NCBI RefSeq assembly: GCF_900112105.1
Contig: NZ_FOKV01000006.1
Span: 151,929-215,928, forward strand
Direction: 5' to 3'
Origin: Zunongwangia mangrovi
Lineage (GTDB): Bacteria; Bacteroidota; Bacteroidia; Flavobacteriales; Flavobacteriaceae
Length of the DNA: 64,000 bases
Shown here one piece after another: positions 17,884 through 26,253 of this stretch; the first letter of the stretch is position 1; every line of letters begins with the position of its first letter. Under the pieces are notes generated by a model. The model saw only the letters and a program-made list of their open reading frames with translations, searched no databases and had not been told where the DNA came from. The position numbers were made by a program, and so were the translations under genes.

Positions 17884-18930
17884 ATGAATCCTCTACTAAA
17901 ACGGCAAATTAGAAAATATTTCCCCGAAGAATTTAACGAAGATGAACGATTCACAGAATTCTTTAAAGCCGTAGAGGAATCTTACAAAACAAATGATGAG
18001 CAATTAAGCATGATTCAGCGGGCTATGAAAATAAGCTCAGACGAATTATTTAGCGCTAACCGAAAGTTAAGATCTGAGGCACAAAGCCAGAAAGAAATCT
18101 TAGATCGCTTAAAATCAGTAATCGCGAATTTAGACATTAAAAATTCAGGAAATAAAAACCAATCTGGAGAGGAACTGAATGTTTCAGATCTCGCAACTTA
18201 TATAGAAAAACAATCGCTGGAAATCGCAAAGATCAATAAAGAGCAGGAAGAACTTTTATTAAACCTCGAAAAGAAAAATCAGGTTCTTTCAGACTACGCC
18301 CACATGGTTTCGCACGATCTAAAATCACCTCTACGAAGTATTAATAGTTTAGTGACCTGGTTAAAACAAGACTACAAGGGCAAGATCGATGAAAACGGGA
18401 TCAACCAGCTTAATATCGTTTTAAAAAGCGTAGAGAAAATGGATGCGCTAATTAGCGGCATCTTAAATTATTCTACCATAGATCAGGAAGTGCTCGATGT
18501 TTACGAAGTAGATACGCATCACCTGGTTAACGAAATCGTACAGATTATTTACAAACCATCTCATATCAAAATCGAAGTTTCAGACCAACTTCCTGTTGTG
18601 AATGGTGACAAATTCCGGCTACAGCAATTGTTTCAAAATTTAATGCAAAATGCGGTAAAAAGTATTGATAAACCTGAAGGTATAATAAAAGTAAATGTCG
18701 AAGAAAGTGGCGATTTTTGGATATTTTCTATAAAAGACAACGGAAAAGGGATCGAAAAAGATCATTTCAACAAAATTTTTCAGATATTTGAAAAAATTGA
18801 TAACGATTTTAATTCTACCGGAATTGGATTATCCATCGTAAAAAAGATCATTGATTTTTATGGTGGCAAAATCTGGTTAGAAAGCGAATTATCAATTGGC
18901 ACCATTTTCTACTTTACTTTACCTAAATAA
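17884..18930 (+). CDS. cytosolic histidine kinase
   Basis: The 348-aa protein has an N-terminal coiled-coil-like region (about 1-135) without a recognisable sensor domain. The HisKA domain has H144 in AHMVSHDLKSPLR, nearly identical to the H-box of the PAS kinase at 14380. A HATPase_c domain follows (about 230-348) with QNLMQNAVKSI, DNGKGIE and GIGLSIVKK. There is no membrane segment and no receiver domain. Kinases without a sensor domain next to a NosP-type FIST gene are expected to be controlled by it, which is inference here. It lies 1 nt after the FIST gene and 6 nt before the Hpt gene. Confidence 0.92.
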   Translation: MNPLLKRQIRKYFPEEFNEDERFTEFFKAVEESYKTNDEQLSMIQRAMKISSDELFSANRKLRSEAQSQKEILDRLKSVIANLDIKNSGNKNQSGEELNVSDLATYIEKQSLEIAKINKEQEELLLNLEKKNQVLSDYAHMVSHDLKSPLRSINSLVTWLKQDYKGKIDENGINQLNIVLKSVEKMDALISGILNYSTIDQEVLDVYEVDTHHLVNEIVQIIYKPSHIKIEVSDQLPVVNGDKFRLQQLFQNLMQNAVKSIDKPEGIIKVNVEESGDFWIFSIKDNGKGIEKDHFNKIFQIFEKIDNDFNSTGIGLSIVKKIIDFYGGKIWLESELSIGTIFYFTLPK

Positions 18931-18936
18931 ATCGAT

Positions 18937-19263
18937 ATGGAAGAGAAACCTAACTACTCTTACATAAGCCAGCTATCTGGTGGAGACAAAGATTTTGAAG
19001 AGCAATTACTGGACGTGGTTCGTTTAGAGCTGCCACAGGAAATTGAGAACTACAAAAATCATTTGAAAACAGATAATTTTATGCGCGCCGGTGACGATGT
19101 TCATAAAATTAAACATAAAATTAGTATTTTAGGCTTAGAAAAGAGCTATCAGGTTGCAATAGATCATGAAGACAGCCTTCGTGAAGGTATAGTTAATGAT
19201 GATCTATATCAGCGATTTGAAGAGATTCTTAACGCAATGACCACGTTTATTCAAAAAGCCTAA
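18937..19263 (+). CDS. Hpt-domain phosphotransfer protein
   Basis: The 108-aa all-alpha protein resembles a single Hpt domain. Phosphorylatable H56 lies in DDVHKIKHKISILGLE, equivalent to the usual AHxLKGxxxxxG motif, with His60 in place of the small Gly that normally follows the Lys. The rest (ELPQEIENYKNHLKTDNF before, YQRFEEILNAMTTFIQ after) fits a four-helix bundle. It would carry phosphate between the single-domain receiver at 13424 and the LytTR regulator at 19274. It is placed between the second kinase (6-nt gap) and the LytTR gene (10-nt gap). Confidence 0.85.
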   Translation: MEEKPNYSYISQLSGGDKDFEEQLLDVVRLELPQEIENYKNHLKTDNFMRAGDDVHKIKHKISILGLEKSYQVAIDHEDSLREGIVNDDLYQRFEEILNAMTTFIQKA

Positions 19264-19273
19264 AATCTAACCT

Positions 19274-19996
19274 ATGCAGTGTATAATTGTAGATGACGAA
19301 GCAGCAGCGAGAACTATTTTAAAAAAACTTGCTACAAATAACGAAAATCTAGAAGTACAGGCAGAATTTTCTAATGCCATCCAGGCCATTAAACATCTTA
19401 ACCAAAATGAGGTAGAGCTTATCTTCCTTGATATACACATGCCAGATTTTAATGGTTTTGATTTCATTCAAACCATTAAAAATCCTCCAAAGATCATATT
19501 ATCTACTTCAGATAGAAATTTTGCTATAGAAGCATTCGAATATGATTGCATTGTAGATTACCTGGTAAAACCCATCGTCCAGGAACGTTTCGATAAAGCC
19601 ATTAAAAAAGCTTTAAACTTCTCTCCTTCTGAAATTTCAGAAGCAACACCTTCTGAAAAAGTTGAAGCCAATCCTAAAGATTCTGGTAACGACCTTTATG
19701 TGAATATCGATCGTAGATTAATTAAAATAGATATCCCAACAATCTATTTGATCGAAGCAAGAGGTGATTACATATTAATAAAAACATCGGGAAAAAACTA
19801 TACGGTACACTCTACCATGAAAAAGATCGAAGACAAGCTACCCGACAGCCTGTTTTTGAAAATCCATAGATCTTTTATCATAAACGTCGATAAAATTATC
19901 GATATAGAAGACAATAGCGTTTTAATTGAGAAAGATGTAATCCCGGTTAGCCGATCTAATCGCCCTGAACTTATGAAACGTTTAAATCTTCTATAA
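19274..19996 (+). CDS. LytTR-family response regulator
   Basis: The 240-aa protein has an N-terminal receiver domain with acidic pocket VDDE (residues 6-9), phosphoacceptor D53 in IFLDIHMPDFNG, and a KP motif (YLVKPI). A short linker rich in Ser/Glu (about 115-135) leads to a C-terminal LytTR DNA-binding domain (about 140-240) containing IYLIEARGDYILIKT and IHRSFIINVDKI. It is the only gene in the operon with a DNA-binding output, so it is the likely end point of the pathway. Target genes are not identified; no paired direct repeat typical of LytTR sites was searched systematically. Confidence 0.93.
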   Translation: MQCIIVDDEAAARTILKKLATNNENLEVQAEFSNAIQAIKHLNQNEVELIFLDIHMPDFNGFDFIQTIKNPPKIILSTSDRNFAIEAFEYDCIVDYLVKPIVQERFDKAIKKALNFSPSEISEATPSEKVEANPKDSGNDLYVNIDRRLIKIDIPTIYLIEARGDYILIKTSGKNYTVHSTMKKIEDKLPDSLFLKIHRSFIINVDKIIDIEDNSVLIEKDVIPVSRSNRPELMKRLNLL

Positions 19997-20147
19997 GAAA
20001 TACACTTCATTTACAACTCGACGGCACTTTATTACCGTCTATCTATACTTTAAAAATCCTCAACGATTTCTTCCAATTTCAGCTTTAATGCTGTGCTATA
20101 TTTGTCATGTAGTTAAGAGATAAAAATATCAAAATAGCTACTTGATG

Positions 20148-20177
20148 TTTGACATAATTTTTTGTTTTTGAGTTTTG
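20148..20177 (+). promoter_or_regulatory. Bacteroidota-type promoter candidate for an intergenic RNA
   Basis: TTTG at 20148-20151 is followed after 18 nt by GAGTTTTG at 20170-20177, one base off the TAnnTTTG minus-7 consensus. It would start transcription near 20183, into the structured stretch described next. Confidence 0.4.
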
Positions 20178-20182
20178 AGTTT

Positions 20183-20519
20183 ATAGCTCAGCGTCTTACC
20201 TATAAAGCTAAGAGCCCTACTAATTGGATTTATAGGTTTGGACTGAGCAGAGGCATGAATCAGTCTGGGAGATGAAGCTCCTCGGTAGAGAAATGTAAGT
20301 GATTTGTTGTGACTGAGACATTGCCTTTTTAAACGAATGAAAATGGGATTGGAGAAAGTGATTCCCTTTTCTGAAGATATTCTTGGGAGAAGGGAATTTT
20401 ATTAGGAAAATATAGATAAAAGATTTTTAGGCTAATACAAATAGTTGGATTATAAAGATTGGTTAGTTAGTTGGTTAGGTTAGGTTGAAAATGCCGGGAG
20501 TGGTTACCCGGCATTTTCT
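20183..20519 (+). ncRNA. candidate structured non-coding RNA
   Basis: This part of a 576-bp gene-free stretch has several hairpins. One 8-bp stem is ACCTATAA 20198-20205 with TTATAGGT 20230-20237. A 6-bp stem is GACTGA 20241-20246 with TCAGTC 20260-20265. A longer hairpin runs 20362-20398 (ATTCCCTT...AGAAGGGAAT). The stretch ends in the terminator at 20488-20517. No open reading frame of note is present. I looked for RNase P, tmRNA and SRP core motifs and did not find them. A flavobacterial 6S-type or other family RNA is possible but unproven. Confidence 0.4.
20488..20519 (+). terminator. rho-independent terminator
   Basis: An 11-bp stem, AAAATGCCGGG (20488-20498) with CCCGGCATTTT (20507-20517), and loop AGTGGTTA. 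It ends the candidate RNA transcript on the plus strand; the A-run upstream means it could work in both directions. Confidence 0.8.
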
Positions 20520-20538
20520 TTTATTAGTTTTACAAAAC

Positions 20539-20568
20539 AAAAAAGCCCGGCGAATGCCGGGCTTTTTT
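20539..20568 (-). terminator. bidirectional terminator behind the GH3 gene
   Basis: Stem GCCCGGC (20545-20551) / GCCGGGC (20556-20562), loop GAAT, flanked by A6 and T6. It lies about 20 nt downstream of the GH3 stop codon on the minus strand. Confidence 0.88.
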
Positions 20569-20586
20569 ATTAATCATTAGCCTAGA

Positions 20587-22932
20587 TTAATTCTTCAGTA
20601 CTGGCATTTCAGTATCTAAATCGAAGGTGTTATTTACTTTTTCTGCAGTAATGTTCGAAGAAACTTCAAACTCATCTTTCAACTTAATATCCAAAGATGA
20701 AGCACCAATTTTCAAGGTGTAAGTTCCCTTTTCAGCAATCCATGCACTTTGATCATCTACAAAAGAAGCGAGATCTTTAGGGCTTAAGGTGAATTTTAAA
20801 GTTTCACTCTTACCTGGTTTCAAAGTTTTGGTTTTACCAAATGCTTTTAATTCCTGTGTTGGCTTATCCACCAAATTAGCAGGAGCACTTACATAAAGCT
20901 GTACAATTTCTTTCCCCGCAACCTCACCAGTGTTGGTCACTTTGACAGAAACTTCTACTTCATCTTCAAAATTTGAAGTGCTAAGTTTTAAATCTGAATA
21001 CTCAAAAGTAGTATAAGAGCTACCATAGCCAAATTCGTAAGACGATTTTACATCGAAGGTATTAAAGTAACGATACCCAATATAAATTCCTTCTTTATAA
21101 TAAACATCGGTTGGTTTTTGTACTGGCTCTCCTAGCCAGTTTGCTGCTGAAGCATGGTGGTTATAATCGATTGGGAAAGTCATGGTTAATTTACCACTTG
21201 GGTTTACTTCTCCGCTGAAAACATCAGCTACCGAGTTCCCCCCTTCTTGTCCTGGCTGCCATGCTAATAAAATTGCATCAACTTTATCTTTCCATGATGC
21301 TGTTTCGATAACACCACCAATATTAAGAATCACGATCACTTTCTTACCTTCAGCATGAAAAGCTTTAGTTACAGTGTTTATCAATTTCACCTCATCCTGA
21401 CCTAAATAAAAGTCATCATCTATCTTTCTATCGAACTGCTCACCAGAATTTCTTCCTAAAGTAATAACCGCAACATCTGCAGATTTTGCTTTAGCTTCTA
21501 CTAACTTATCTTCTGGTAACATTTCAGGTAGACGCTTATTATCGGCTAGTAAACCAATTTCTTCACGTCGCTTATTTTCATTTTCTACTGCTTGTGCCAC
21601 AAATGGCTCGTATAAGTTCTGCAATTCTTCATCTACCGTATAACCTGCATTATCTAATCCTTGTAGCAACGAAATACTATAAGCTTCGTTTACATCTCCA
21701 CTCCCAGTACCTCCAGCAATAAAGCTGTAAGAATGATCACCAAAAACAGCGATACTTCCAGATTTATCGGTAAATGGTAATACGTTATCTTCATTTTTCA
21801 ATAAGATCATTCCTTCAGCTGCAACCTTTCTGGTTACTTCTGCATGCGCTTCCAGATCTGGTTTATTGCTGAATTTGTAATTATCTGTCGTAGGTGATTT
21901 ACGGATGTATTCTAAAATACGTCTTAGACTGGCATTTACCGCTTCTTCGTTTACAGTTCCTTCTTCGATAGCTTTAGCCAATGCTTCACGTTGTGCTTCA
22001 GTTCCAGGCATCAATAGATCATTCCCTGCATTGATCTGAGCGACAACATCACTAACAGATCCTTCCTCTAAAATAGATTCGAATCCTGGGTAGCCACCAA
22101 ACCAATCGGTCATAACCAAACCTTCATATCCCCACTCATCTCTAAGAATAGTGGTTAATAGATCATTGCTTGCAGAAGCATAAGTTCCGTTTAGTTTATT
22201 ATAGGCGGTCATCACCGTCCATGGTTTAGACTCTTTTATCGCAATTTCGAAACCACGTAAATAGATCTCTCTCATAGCACGTTCGCTAATATGAGCGTTT
22301 ACCGCCAGGCGATTGGTTTCCTGATTGTTTGCCGCGAAATGCTTAATAGAAGTACCCACATCGTGAGACTGAATACCTTTAATATAAGCACTTGCAATTT
22401 TACCGGCAACTAAAGGATCTTCTGAATAGTATTCAAAGTTTCTACCGTTAAGCGGATTCCTATGAATATTTAAAGCAGGTGCTAATAGAACATCAACTCC
22501 GTATTCCTTCACTTCTTCTCCCATGGCTTCTCCAACAGATTCGATCAAATCTGTATTCCATGTTGAAGCTAAAGCCGTTCCTACAGGAAATGCTGTAGCG
22601 TAATACGTGTTAGGATCGTTTTGACGTTTTGGCTCTATACGTAATCCGGCAGGTCCATCAGCAAAAACAGTTTCTGGAATCCCTAATCTTGGAATTTGAT
22701 CGTTTCCACCGGCTTCTCCCAAAACTCTAACATCTGGTTCCCCTTCTAAAGGTACTAAGCCAGCATAACCGGGCATCCCGGGACCTACCAATAATTTGGC
22801 TTTTTCTTCAGGCGTCATGGCATTTATCAGCTCGTCTATAGACGCTTTTTCATACTGTGGCGCATTTTGCGCAGTAAGTGCTTTAAAGCTTAATAAAGCC
22901 AAAAAAGCAACTATACTAATTTTACTTTTCAT
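20587..22932 (-). CDS. secreted glycoside hydrolase family 3 (beta-glucosidase-like)
   Basis: The 781-aa protein has a signal peptide (about residues 1-21, cut near LTAQ). The GH3 N-terminal barrel carries substrate-binding K197-H198 in SIKHFAANNQ and nucleophile D276 in GLVMTDWFGGY. The GH3 C-terminal domain and a C-terminal fibronectin-III-like domain (about 660-755) follow. The family removes terminal beta-linked glucose, xylose or related sugars from oligosaccharides, probably in the periplasm. It is the last gene of the minus-strand locus and starts 2 nt after the esterase stop. The exact substrate is not readable, though the sulfatase upstream suggests a sulfated polysaccharide. Confidence 0.92.
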   Translation of the reverse strand: MKSKISIVAFLALLSFKALTAQNAPQYEKASIDELINAMTPEEKAKLLVGPGMPGYAGLVPLEGEPDVRVLGEAGGNDQIPRLGIPETVFADGPAGLRIEPKRQNDPNTYYATAFPVGTALASTWNTDLIESVGEAMGEEVKEYGVDVLLAPALNIHRNPLNGRNFEYYSEDPLVAGKIASAYIKGIQSHDVGTSIKHFAANNQETNRLAVNAHISERAMREIYLRGFEIAIKESKPWTVMTAYNKLNGTYASASNDLLTTILRDEWGYEGLVMTDWFGGYPGFESILEEGSVSDVVAQINAGNDLLMPGTEAQREALAKAIEEGTVNEEAVNASLRRILEYIRKSPTTDNYKFSNKPDLEAHAEVTRKVAAEGMILLKNEDNVLPFTDKSGSIAVFGDHSYSFIAGGTGSGDVNEAYSISLLQGLDNAGYTVDEELQNLYEPFVAQAVENENKRREEIGLLADNKRLPEMLPEDKLVEAKAKSADVAVITLGRNSGEQFDRKIDDDFYLGQDEVKLINTVTKAFHAEGKKVIVILNIGGVIETASWKDKVDAILLAWQPGQEGGNSVADVFSGEVNPSGKLTMTFPIDYNHHASAANWLGEPVQKPTDVYYKEGIYIGYRYFNTFDVKSSYEFGYGSSYTTFEYSDLKLSTSNFEDEVEVSVKVTNTGEVAGKEIVQLYVSAPANLVDKPTQELKAFGKTKTLKPGKSETLKFTLSPKDLASFVDDQSAWIAEKGTYTLKIGASSLDIKLKDEFEVSSNITAEKVNNTFDLDTEMPVLKN

Positions 22933-22934
22933 AT

Positions 22935-23822
22935 TTAATCGTTTATATAGTTATATTGAATCAACCAATCTTCAAATCGCTTAAACCAGGTATCTACTGG
23001 TAAATTTTGCTTGGACATTCCAAATCCATGGCCGCCCGAAGCATACATATGCAATTCTACAGGGTAATCAGCTGCTAACCATTTATTATAGAGCGAAATA
23101 CTTTTTGGAGCTAATTTTAATTGATCGTCACTTGCAGCCGCAATAAATAATGGTAGCTGTTTTTGTGGAATTTCAGCATTCAATAATTTATCTGTAGGAC
23201 CTCCATACATCGAAGCTGCAAAATCTGGTAAGTTTTCTACGGAAGAATTGTTTAGTATACTTTCTAATATTACCGTTCCACCGGCAGAAAATCCTATAAC
23301 ACCAATTTTATCGGGATCTAAATTATACGCTGAAGCATTTTTTCTAACAAATTCTATTGCTTTTATACAATCCTGACCTGCTAGCTTTTGTACGGCAGTG
23401 GTTCGCTCGTAATGCGCATCTCTATCCTGTAAATTTGCAATAAGCTCTTTCGCTGGATCCTTAGTTCTAGAATGAATTAATCGATATTTTAAAACAAAAG
23501 CCGTAATACCTTTTGATGCCAAGTATTCTGCTAGTTTAGTTCCTTCTTTATGAATTGATAAAGTTTGAAAACCACCCCCAGGAGCTATAATTATTGAAGT
23601 TCCATTAGGATTTTGAGGTTCAAAGACCAATACTTCAGGGTTTACGACATTATAAACAACTTCAGTATTAAAAAGATCTGAATACATTTTAGCTTCGTCC
23701 CAGGTCCAGTTTTCTGAACCTGGGGCTTTGCCTTCATAAAGTGCTACAATATTATCTTGTGCTTTTACCAGACTTAGGTTTAGCAAAAGAAAGATTAAAA
23801 AAAGACACTTTAAATTATACAT
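22935..23822 (-). CDS. secreted alpha/beta-hydrolase esterase (acetylxylan esterase-like)
   Basis: The 295-aa protein has a signal peptide (about 1-22, cut after KAQ). It shows the oxyanion segment IIAPGGGF (about 78-85), nucleophile S179 in GVIGFSAGG, and a catalytic-type His in SGGHGFGM near residue 264. This matches the BD-FAE/acetyl esterase group that removes acyl groups from polysaccharides. It lies between the TonB-dependent receptor (10-nt gap) and the GH3 gene (2-nt gap), so it probably deacylates the imported glycan. Substrate not known. Confidence 0.85.
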   Translation of the reverse strand: MYNLKCLFLIFLLLNLSLVKAQDNIVALYEGKAPGSENWTWDEAKMYSDLFNTEVVYNVVNPEVLVFEPQNPNGTSIIIAPGGGFQTLSIHKEGTKLAEYLASKGITAFVLKYRLIHSRTKDPAKELIANLQDRDAHYERTTAVQKLAGQDCIKAIEFVRKNASAYNLDPDKIGVIGFSAGGTVILESILNNSSVENLPDFAASMYGGPTDKLLNAEIPQKQLPLFIAAASDDQLKLAPKSISLYNKWLAADYPVELHMYASGGHGFGMSKQNLPVDTWFKRFEDWLIQYNYIND

Positions 23823-23832
23823 TTTCGTCTCT

Positions 23833-26079
23833 TTAGAAGTTGATATTTACTGAAGCCTGTACGGTAAATGGACGTATGTAAGACCCTGTTAATAAACGCC
23901 CATAATAAGGACTTGGATCTGTGATTAATTCAGCACCATTAATAGTTCCCTTGGCACCACGCTGATTTAGGAAATTCACTACGGTAGCACCAAAACTTAC
24001 ATTATCGTTAAGCTTGTAATTAACCCCTCCAAAAGTTTCCCATCTTGCTGCAAAATATAATGCATTGGTAAGGTTTGCATATTGCTTACTAAAATATCTA
24101 AAACTTGCCCAAAGTCTCCAGTCTTTGTAAGTATAACTAGGATCGATCTCCATTAATACTTTTGATATCTGCTGAACACTGTTATCATTATAGTCGTAAT
24201 TTTCACCAAAAGCAGAGAAGTTGAATTCTTTATAAACAGGATCCTGAAGCGTTATTAAATAATGAAGATTGAAACCTTTAAACGGACTCAAAACAAAATC
24301 TGTGGTCCATCCTATTGTCTGAATATCATAGTAAACAGTATTCGTAACAGACTCTGTATCATTGTTAGGATTTACCAAATTGAAACGTTGGAGGTAGTTG
24401 TTCTTAGTTAAATACGTTGCCTGAGAAACTAACTGGATATAATCTGTATTCCAGAAAATCCCAAATCCAGCAAGCGGACTTCTACTCTTCGTTAAATTTG
24501 GATAAGGAGCTCCTGAATAATCTCCTAAAAGACCATTTTCTTCGGTATAAAGGAAGTTACTCATCACTCCAAAATTATTTAAGATATTGTATGTTGCGTT
24601 AAGTTTACCTGCAATATGAACCCAGTCGTGATCAAAACTTTGTCTATTTGCCGGGTCTAAAACTAAACCGGGGCCTCTAGGGGTTGTGTAATGATCCCCT
24701 TTCATTTTGTGATATCTTAGGTGTAAACCATAATCTAACTTGAAACGATCGCTAACCTTCCAGGAATCTGAACCGTAAACTGAAAGTTTATTTTCAAAAC
24801 CATTATTGTACTCACCTCCTACATTATAGTTGTAGAATCCGTCTGCATCTGTATTGGCTCCAATAAGTCTTCTAGGCTGTGGTTCTACAGATTGAAAAAA
24901 GAACGAACGGTTAGAATGGTAATCCTCTGCCTTATAATATTGCTCTAAAACTCCTAAAGTAACATTATGATTACCAATTTGTTTTTCTACTGAAAAACGT
25001 CCCATAGCTGTAGTTGTAGGGATTCGTGGGGAATTCATTGCAAGTTGAGTACCTACCTGACCGGTATATTCTTCTCCGGTATTTGCAAAAGTAAAGTTGC
25101 TACCAGCACCTGGGGTAAAAATACTAATTGGCGCACTGTACATCAAAGAAGCTTCTGCAATATGAAGTCGGGTTGAATATTTAAAGTTCCAACCATTATC
25201 CATTTGATAATTACCAAAAATATCAAAGTTGTGTGCTTCTGAAGTAGCCGATTGACCATCCATATCTGCCCAATAATTGTCTCCGCTTACAAGGTCTAAA
25301 AACTTAAGTCGGCCATCTCGTGGCAAATAAGAATCTGTACCTATAGAAAAGTAATCAAGCTCTCTAGCTTCACCGTTAGGACCATATTCAAAAATCGCAT
25401 AGTTTGTAAGTGAATATGAGTTAGAATACTTGTAGGCAAAGGTAATATCACCTTTATTTTCTTTAAAATGCTTAGTTAAACCAGCTCTATAAATTTGAGT
25501 TTGATCTACATACTCATTAAAACCTAGATCATAAGTACTTGGATCAAAGTTAACAAATGCTCCGGCAGAATAACTCCACCCGTTTTCTGATATAGGACCT
25601 GAAACATTGATATCTCCCTGAAACCAGCCAAAATGACTTCCAGAAATTTTTGCTTTTCCTTGAAACTCCTTAGTTCCTATTTGAGTGTAAGAGTTTACAG
25701 CATAACCAAGATCACCCATTGTATTGGCAAGACCATCCATTTTAAGCAATCCCGTGCGTTCTAAACCTACACTTTGTCTCCATGTGCCGGTAGACATCTC
25801 TGGCCAAAACCAGTAAACTACTGGTAAATCATTTTCTAAAATAGTGATCCCACCAATAGAAGGTGGCAAACCGATATTTACCTCTCTGGGACCAGTATTA
25901 CTTTCAGCATTAAGCATTACATTTCTGTTGCTTTCTTCATCTGCAATATCTTCATCTTTTATTTCCTGCTGAACCTGAATAGAATCCTGTACAGTCATTT
26001 CTTCTTCCTGAGCGTGAAGCGAACTAAAGCCCAATGCAAAAGTTAAAACTGAAAATATCTTTATGTAATTTCTTCTCAT
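23833..26079 (-). CDS. TonB-dependent outer-membrane receptor
   Basis: I chose the ATG at 26079 because it gives a normal signal peptide (MRRNYIKIFSVLTFALGFSSLHAQ); an upstream ATG at 26109 adds ten residues that spoil it. The 748-aa mature protein is rich in amphipathic beta strands and ends in the aromatic strand SVNINF, as outer-membrane beta-barrels do. The N-terminal carboxypeptidase-like extension common in SusC is absent and the plug (about residues 65-140) looks short. It has no SusD partner in this window. It probably imports an oligosaccharide released by the neighbouring enzymes, energised by TonB. Confidence 0.82.
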   Translation of the reverse strand: MRRNYIKIFSVLTFALGFSSLHAQEEEMTVQDSIQVQQEIKDEDIADEESNRNVMLNAESNTGPREVNIGLPPSIGGITILENDLPVVYWFWPEMSTGTWRQSVGLERTGLLKMDGLANTMGDLGYAVNSYTQIGTKEFQGKAKISGSHFGWFQGDINVSGPISENGWSYSAGAFVNFDPSTYDLGFNEYVDQTQIYRAGLTKHFKENKGDITFAYKYSNSYSLTNYAIFEYGPNGEARELDYFSIGTDSYLPRDGRLKFLDLVSGDNYWADMDGQSATSEAHNFDIFGNYQMDNGWNFKYSTRLHIAEASLMYSAPISIFTPGAGSNFTFANTGEEYTGQVGTQLAMNSPRIPTTTAMGRFSVEKQIGNHNVTLGVLEQYYKAEDYHSNRSFFFQSVEPQPRRLIGANTDADGFYNYNVGGEYNNGFENKLSVYGSDSWKVSDRFKLDYGLHLRYHKMKGDHYTTPRGPGLVLDPANRQSFDHDWVHIAGKLNATYNILNNFGVMSNFLYTEENGLLGDYSGAPYPNLTKSRSPLAGFGIFWNTDYIQLVSQATYLTKNNYLQRFNLVNPNNDTESVTNTVYYDIQTIGWTTDFVLSPFKGFNLHYLITLQDPVYKEFNFSAFGENYDYNDNSVQQISKVLMEIDPSYTYKDWRLWASFRYFSKQYANLTNALYFAARWETFGGVNYKLNDNVSFGATVVNFLNQRGAKGTINGAELITDPSPYYGRLLTGSYIRPFTVQASVNINF

Positions 26080-26197
26080 GTTATAAATTTTAGCTTCACT
26101 ATGAAGCATTTAGAATTATTCAAAAAAAATCAAACCTTATAGTTCTGTTCTAAAAAATAGCATTTAGCTATTCGGCTGAAATTTGAATTATCTTGTG

Positions 26198-26239
26198 AAT
26201 ATGCCAAAGCAATTAAATGTGCAATTGCTTTGGCATATT
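26198..26239. repeat. 17-bp perfect inverted repeat between sulfatase and receptor genes
   Basis: Left arm 26198-26214 and right arm 26223-26239 (core TGCCAAAGCAATT) are perfectly complementary with an 8-nt loop. On the plus strand a T-rich tail follows; on the minus strand, where the genes run, no T-run follows, so it is an mRNA hairpin rather than a standard terminator there. Confidence 0.7.
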
Positions 26240-26253
26240 TTATTTCTTATCTC

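Noticed and set aside
20183..20519. RNase P RNA, tmRNA or SRP RNA
   Set aside because: The conserved core motifs of these RNAs, such as the SRP GGAAGG...AGCAG loop, are not present.
26198..26239. Terminator after the sulfatase gene
   Set aside because: On the gene (minus) strand the hairpin is not followed by a T-run, and the receptor gene lies in the same direction close by.
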